In this document: positions 60,810-64,000 of the stretch, in pieces
Position numbering within the stretch: the first letter of the stretch is position 1
Layout: each line of letters starts with the position of its first letter
Position numbers and translations under genes: made by a program
Notes under the pieces: model-generated
What the model saw: the letters and a program-made list of their open reading frames with translations, nothing else
Databases searched by the model: none
What the model was told of the DNA's origin: nothing
Origin: Ruminococcus sp.
GTDB taxonomy: Bacteria > Bacillota > Clostridia > Oscillospirales > Ruminococcaceae
Direction: 5' to 3'
Assembly: GCA_017519415.1 (NCBI GenBank)
Contig: JAFWSI010000059.1
Coordinates: 1-64,000 of the forward strand
Length of the DNA stretch: 64,000 nucleotides

Positions 60810-62441
60810 ATGAATAGCATGACAAAAAGAACCGCAGCAATATCGGCTGCCTGTGCACTCATTCTCAGTACATTAAGCAGCTGCGGAAGCAAGGAGTGCA
60901 CGGAGAGTTACAAAGGAGATTACCGCAGCGATGTGCATTCAAACAATAATTCAATTGTTTCCGTGCCTCAGACAAGACCTGACTATGAATCTGACGGATA
61001 CAGCGACGATAAGAATTACGCAACGTACCCTTCCTATAATGAAGAGTACAAGAAATATACAGAAGCAGGCTTCAGGGATCCTCACGCCGAGCCCCTCTCG
61101 ACTTTCTCGGTAGATGTGGATACCGCTTCATATTCAAATGTCCGCAGGCTGCTGGAGGACGGCAACTTTGTTCCCGAGGACGCTGTCCGTGCAGAGGAGT
61201 TCATAAACTATTTTGATTATGATTATCCCGACCCCGAAGAAGGAAGGATCTTCGGCGATTATGTGGAAATGGCGGATTGCCCGTGGAACCCGGCAAACAA
61301 GCTTATGATGATAGGGATACAGGGAAAAAGGATCACAGATAAGGAGCTTCCTCCTTCAAACCTGGTATTCCTTATAGACTCATCAGGCTCCATGGCTTCC
61401 TACGACAAACTTCCTCTGGTACAGACAGCGTTCTCTATGCTTGCGGAAAAGCTTACCGAGAACGACCGCATATCCATAGTTACCTATGCAGGCAGCACCG
61501 ATACCCGTATCGCGGGCGCCAGCGGCAGGGACAAGGACGACATACTTGAGGCTCTATACTCTATCACTGCATCAGGCGGCACCAACGGCGAGGGCGGTAT
61601 ACAGAAAGCTTACAAGCTCGCTGAGAAGTACTTCATCGAAGGCGGCAACAACCGAGTTATCCTTGCTACCGACGGCGATCTGAATATAGGCGCAAGCTCG
61701 GAGGAGGAGTTGGTTAAGCTGATAAAGTCCAAGAGAGACAACGGCATATACCTTTCCGTACTCGGCTTCGGAACAGGCAACTTCAAGGACAATAAGCTTG
61801 AAGCTGTCGCCGATAACGGAAACGGCAACTACAGCTATATCGATTCCGTGGACGAGGCACACAGAGTTCTCGTTCAGGAAATGGAAGGAACTCTCTATAC
61901 CATAGCAAAGGACGTTAAGATACAGGTCGAGTTCAATCCCTCGCGTATAAAGAGCTATCGTCTTATCGGCTATGATAACAGGCTCATGAATGCAGAAGAC
62001 TTCTATGACACCACAAAGGACGCAGGAGAGGTAGGCGCAGGTCACAGCGTTACGGCTCTTTATGAGGTGGAGCTTGCCGATCAGGGCGATACCTACCGCG
62101 GAATACAGCTTGAATTCGCGGCTGAACACGAGAACGCTCCCGTTGAGGACAACGGCAGGAGCGAGCTCTGCAAGCTCTCGGTTACATACAAGCCCGCCGG
62201 CGAGGACAGAGACATTTACGAATCTCAGCTCTTCGGCATGGAAAAGTATAACAAGGCTCCCTCGGAGTCCATGAAGCTCGCTTCGGCAGCTGCTGAATTT
62301 GCCATGCTGCTGAGGAACTCGGAATACAAGGGAAGCTCCAGCTTCGGATATGTAATAGATACGGCAAACAGCATCGAGAGCACCGACAAGACCACAGAGC
62401 TTTCGGGACTTGCAAGGACTGCCGAAAGGATATACAGCTGA
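60810..62441 (+). CDS. VWA-domain lipoprotein
   Basis: Surface lipoprotein of 543 residues. Signal peptide ends in LSSC lipobox. An N-terminal conserved segment (DPHAEPLSTFSVDVDTASYS, DAVRAEEFINYFDYDYP) precedes the von Willebrand A domain (about 180-360), whose metal-ion site is LIDSSGSM with Thr/Asp further on (TNGEGG, LATDGDLNIG). The C-terminal part matches the YfbK-type extension (GHSVTALYEVELAD, LASAAAEFAMLLRNSEYKG). The protein binds Mg or Ca and probably a protein ligand. No sigma/anti-sigma pair is adjacent. GGAGG lies about 7 bases before the ATG. Confidence 0.92.
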   Translation: MNSMTKRTAAISAACALILSTLSSCGSKECTESYKGDYRSDVHSNNNSIVSVPQTRPDYESDGYSDDKNYATYPSYNEEYKKYTEAGFRDPHAEPLSTFSVDVDTASYSNVRRLLEDGNFVPEDAVRAEEFINYFDYDYPDPEEGRIFGDYVEMADCPWNPANKLMMIGIQGKRITDKELPPSNLVFLIDSSGSMASYDKLPLVQTAFSMLAEKLTENDRISIVTYAGSTDTRIAGASGRDKDDILEALYSITASGGTNGEGGIQKAYKLAEKYFIEGGNNRVILATDGDLNIGASSEEELVKLIKSKRDNGIYLSVLGFGTGNFKDNKLEAVADNGNGNYSYIDSVDEAHRVLVQEMEGTLYTIAKDVKIQVEFNPSRIKSYRLIGYDNRLMNAEDFYDTTKDAGEVGAGHSVTALYEVELADQGDTYRGIQLEFAAEHENAPVEDNGRSELCKLSVTYKPAGEDRDIYESQLFGMEKYNKAPSESMKLASAAAEFAMLLRNSEYKGSSSFGYVIDTANSIESTDKTTELSGLARTAERIYS

Positions 62442-62502
62442 TAGCGCCGTCTGAACCGGCGTTGATATAGATGTAGATCAAAGGAAAGAAAAATGTGTTA
62501 AT

Positions 62503-62545
62503 ATACGGCAGACGCCCTCTGAGAAGGACAGAGGGCGTTTCCGTA
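62503..62545 (+). terminator. Terminator of the VWA gene
   Basis: ATACGG plus ACGCCCTCTG pair with CAGAGGGCGT and CCGTAT; the T-run is weak, but stem energy is high. Confidence 0.72.
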
Positions 62546-62586
62546 TAAAAGCATATAATTAAAATATAAAAATATATACATTTCCC

Positions 62587-62615
62587 TTGACACGTAACTG
62601 CAAAGGTGATATAAT
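62587..62615 (+). promoter_or_regulatory. Promoter of tRNA-Gln
   Basis: TTGACA (62587-62592), 17 bases, TATAAT (62610-62615), about 30 bases before the tRNA. Confidence 0.85.
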
Positions 62616-62644
62616 AATAAAGCTGAATAACTCAGTACATATAT

Positions 62645-62720
62645 TGGGGTGTCGCCAAGTGGTAAGGCAGCGGACTCTGACTCCGTTATTTCGAGGGTTC
62701 AAATCCTTCCACCCCAACCA
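62645..62720 (+). tRNA. tRNA-Gln (anticodon CTG)
   Basis: Acceptor TGGGGTG (62645-62651) pairs with CACCCCA (62710-62716), discriminator A, encoded CCA (62718-62720). The anticodon stem GCGGA / TCCGT holds loop CTCTGAC with anticodon CTG. U1-A72 and the CGCCAAGTGGTAAGGC D-arm are typical of bacterial tRNA-Gln. Confidence 0.95.
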
Positions 62721-62724
62721 AATG

Positions 62725-62776
62725 AATAGACCCACAGATTCGAACCGTTACGAGTTCATTTGTGAGTCTATTTTTA
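62725..62776 (+). terminator. Terminator of tRNA-Gln
   Basis: AATAGACCCACA pairs with TGTGAGTCTATT apart from one C-A mismatch, with an inner GAAC / GTTC, then TTTTATTT. Confidence 0.82.
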
Positions 62777-62890
62777 TTTATAGTGCGATATTTAGCCATT
62801 TCCTGCTGTCTTGCGTATGTGACAGATCACCGAAACGATTTAGAATAGAAATCACAAATGAAAAGTAACTTTTCGAACCATACGTAACAT

Positions 62891-64000
62891 TCATTTTTTA
62901 TTGTAATACTTCTCTTCCATTTTGTCGGGAGTGAGATTACCGTTTGTTTTATGAGGTCTTACACTGTTGTAAAAGTTAATATACCTGGTAATTGCCGTTC
63001 TGAATTCATATTCAGAACGGTATTTTGTTCTATATAACTCCTCTGCTTTCATGCTTTTGAAAAATGACTCAATAACAGAATTATCATAGGGATTTCCGGG
63101 GCGTGAAAAAGATTGTGTCACTCCAAGAGAGCTTAAATAACTCATATAAGATTTTGAAGTGTAATTTGCTCCGCAATCGCTGTGAAATAACAGTTTATCC
63201 GGTTTTCTTGATTCATAGGCTTCTTTAAACGTCCTTTTTGTGAGCTGAGTACTATTTCTTAAAGATACACGATATCCAACTACTTTTCTTGCATACAGAT
63301 CCATTATCACGCAAATATAAAAATTTTTCTGTTTGAAATGGTAATATGTAACGTCTCCTACCCAGATCTCATTCGGGCGTGTTGCTGTAAATTCACGATT
63401 CAGTATATTCTTTCTCCAATGCTTCTCCTTCTCATACTGTTTCTTTGCACCACCTCTGATGGAAATCCAGCCGTTTTCTTTCATAATAGATCGGACAAGT
63501 TCCGGCGAAGCGATATATCCTTTTTCTTTGATTATTGCCGCTATCTTTTTTGCACCAAATATCTCATTACTTTCATGAAATATTTCATTGACAAGCACAG
63601 TTATTTCCCTTCGATGTTCAGCATAGACTGTTTTATCTTTTTTGTTTCGGAAAATATGATTATAATAGCTTCCTTTCGGAATATCCAAAGCATCGCATAA
63701 AGTATTGACATTATATTTGGACGAAAGTTCCGTTATAAGCTCATACCTTTCCAATTGTGTCAGTTTTTCAGTTGGCTGAGCATATTTCAATATTTCTATT
63801 ATGTTTTCAAGCTTTTGGCTGTATCTCTCTAATTCTCCATAGCTTCGGCGTTTGGGTTCAACAAAGTCGGCGTTTTCAGCTAACCAGCGGTAAATCGTTT
63901 GCCTTGATATACCGTACTTTTTAGAAATAGCTGTCACTTTCCCACCTGCTTTGATTTGCTCAATTATTTCCTTTTTTGTTATTGATGAGTACTTTTTCAC
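62891..64000 (-). mobile_element. IS3-family transposase, single reading frame, cut by the window end
   Basis: DDE transposase, 369 residues visible to a GTG at the very window edge. The N-terminal helix-turn-helix (GKVTAISKKYGISRQTIYRW) is normally the separate OrfA in IS3 elements. Here it is in one frame with the catalytic OrfB part: Asp in IWVGDVTYYH, Asp in LFHSDCGANYTS, Glu in NSVIESFFKSMK, then YINFYNSVRPH. No -1 frameshift site is needed. The coding sequence is AT-rich against its neighbours. It lies 115 bases after the tRNA-Gln terminator. The terminal inverted repeats cannot be set because one end is outside the window. Confidence 0.88.

Noticed and set aside
62587..62868. 93-codon frame across tRNA-Gln
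   Set aside because: It covers the tRNA promoter, the tRNA and its terminator, so it cannot be a real coding sequence.

Overview
The window looks like the chromosome of a rumen or gut Ruminococcus (Oscillospiraceae) that makes a cellulosome. The grounds are three dockerin proteins with Thr-rich linkers, a GH11/CBM22/GH10/dockerin/CBM22/CE4 xylanase, Gram-positive regulatory logic (T-boxes, AGGAGG ribosome sites), a SCIFF peptide locus and near-consensus TTGACA-N17-TATAAT promoters. The species was assigned from family knowledge only.

Layout. 1-6.2 kb: 3' part of the multi-enzyme xylanase, then an ECF sigma factor with its membrane anti-sigma partner. 6.2-17.7 kb: AraC regulator, flotillin, SbcD-SbcC nuclease, a zinc-ribbon/leucine-rich-repeat protein with long Lys-Pro-Glu repeats, and a carbohydrate-binding lipoprotein. 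17.7-20.9 kb: T-box-controlled asnS followed by asnA. 20.9-23.9 kb: minus-strand group with NAD(P)HX repair enzyme nnr. 24.1-29.4 kb: T-box-controlled pheS and pheT, separated by two related small membrane proteins. 29.5-33.7 kb: DUF3810 membrane metalloprotease-like protein and an M16C protease. 33.8-40.2 kb: dockerin protein, then a minus-strand run of a periplasmic-binding/GGDEF/AraC fusion regulator, zinc ribbon, SIMPL protein and cation efflux pump. 40.3-45.6 kb: possible small RNA, ABC-F protein, dockerin-SGNH hydrolase and the SCIFF locus (scfA, scfB). 45.6-49.6 kb: AraC regulator, D,D-carboxypeptidase and peptide-binding lipoprotein. 49.7-50.8 kb: an AT-rich pair (29-residue membrane peptide plus DUF4230 protein). 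50.8-60.4 kb: long minus-strand run with folC, a nuclease-like DUF4268 protein, SDR, Dabb, GNAT, two related membrane proteins, pyk and pcrA. 60.7-64 kb: VWA lipoprotein, tRNA-Gln and an IS3-family transposase cut by the window end.

How it works together. Dockerin enzymes, the carbohydrate-binding lipoprotein and the sugar-sensor-like regulator fit plant-fibre degradation. The two T-boxes read Asn and Phe tRNA charging, and their specifier codons and discriminator-pairing bases agree with the downstream synthetases.

Most interesting unexplained signals: (1) a ~58-nt two-hairpin leader element found twice, 10 kb apart, ahead of unrelated genes; (2) a 19-bp perfect palindrome over the scfA -10 box and a terminator between scfA and scfB; (3) two small membrane paralogues inside the pheS-pheT operon; (4) a signal-peptide-less leucine-rich-repeat protein with a zinc ribbon; (5) two families of dispersed non-coding repeats, 27-nt GTAGGGG hairpin arms and 7-bp-period TTAG arrays.
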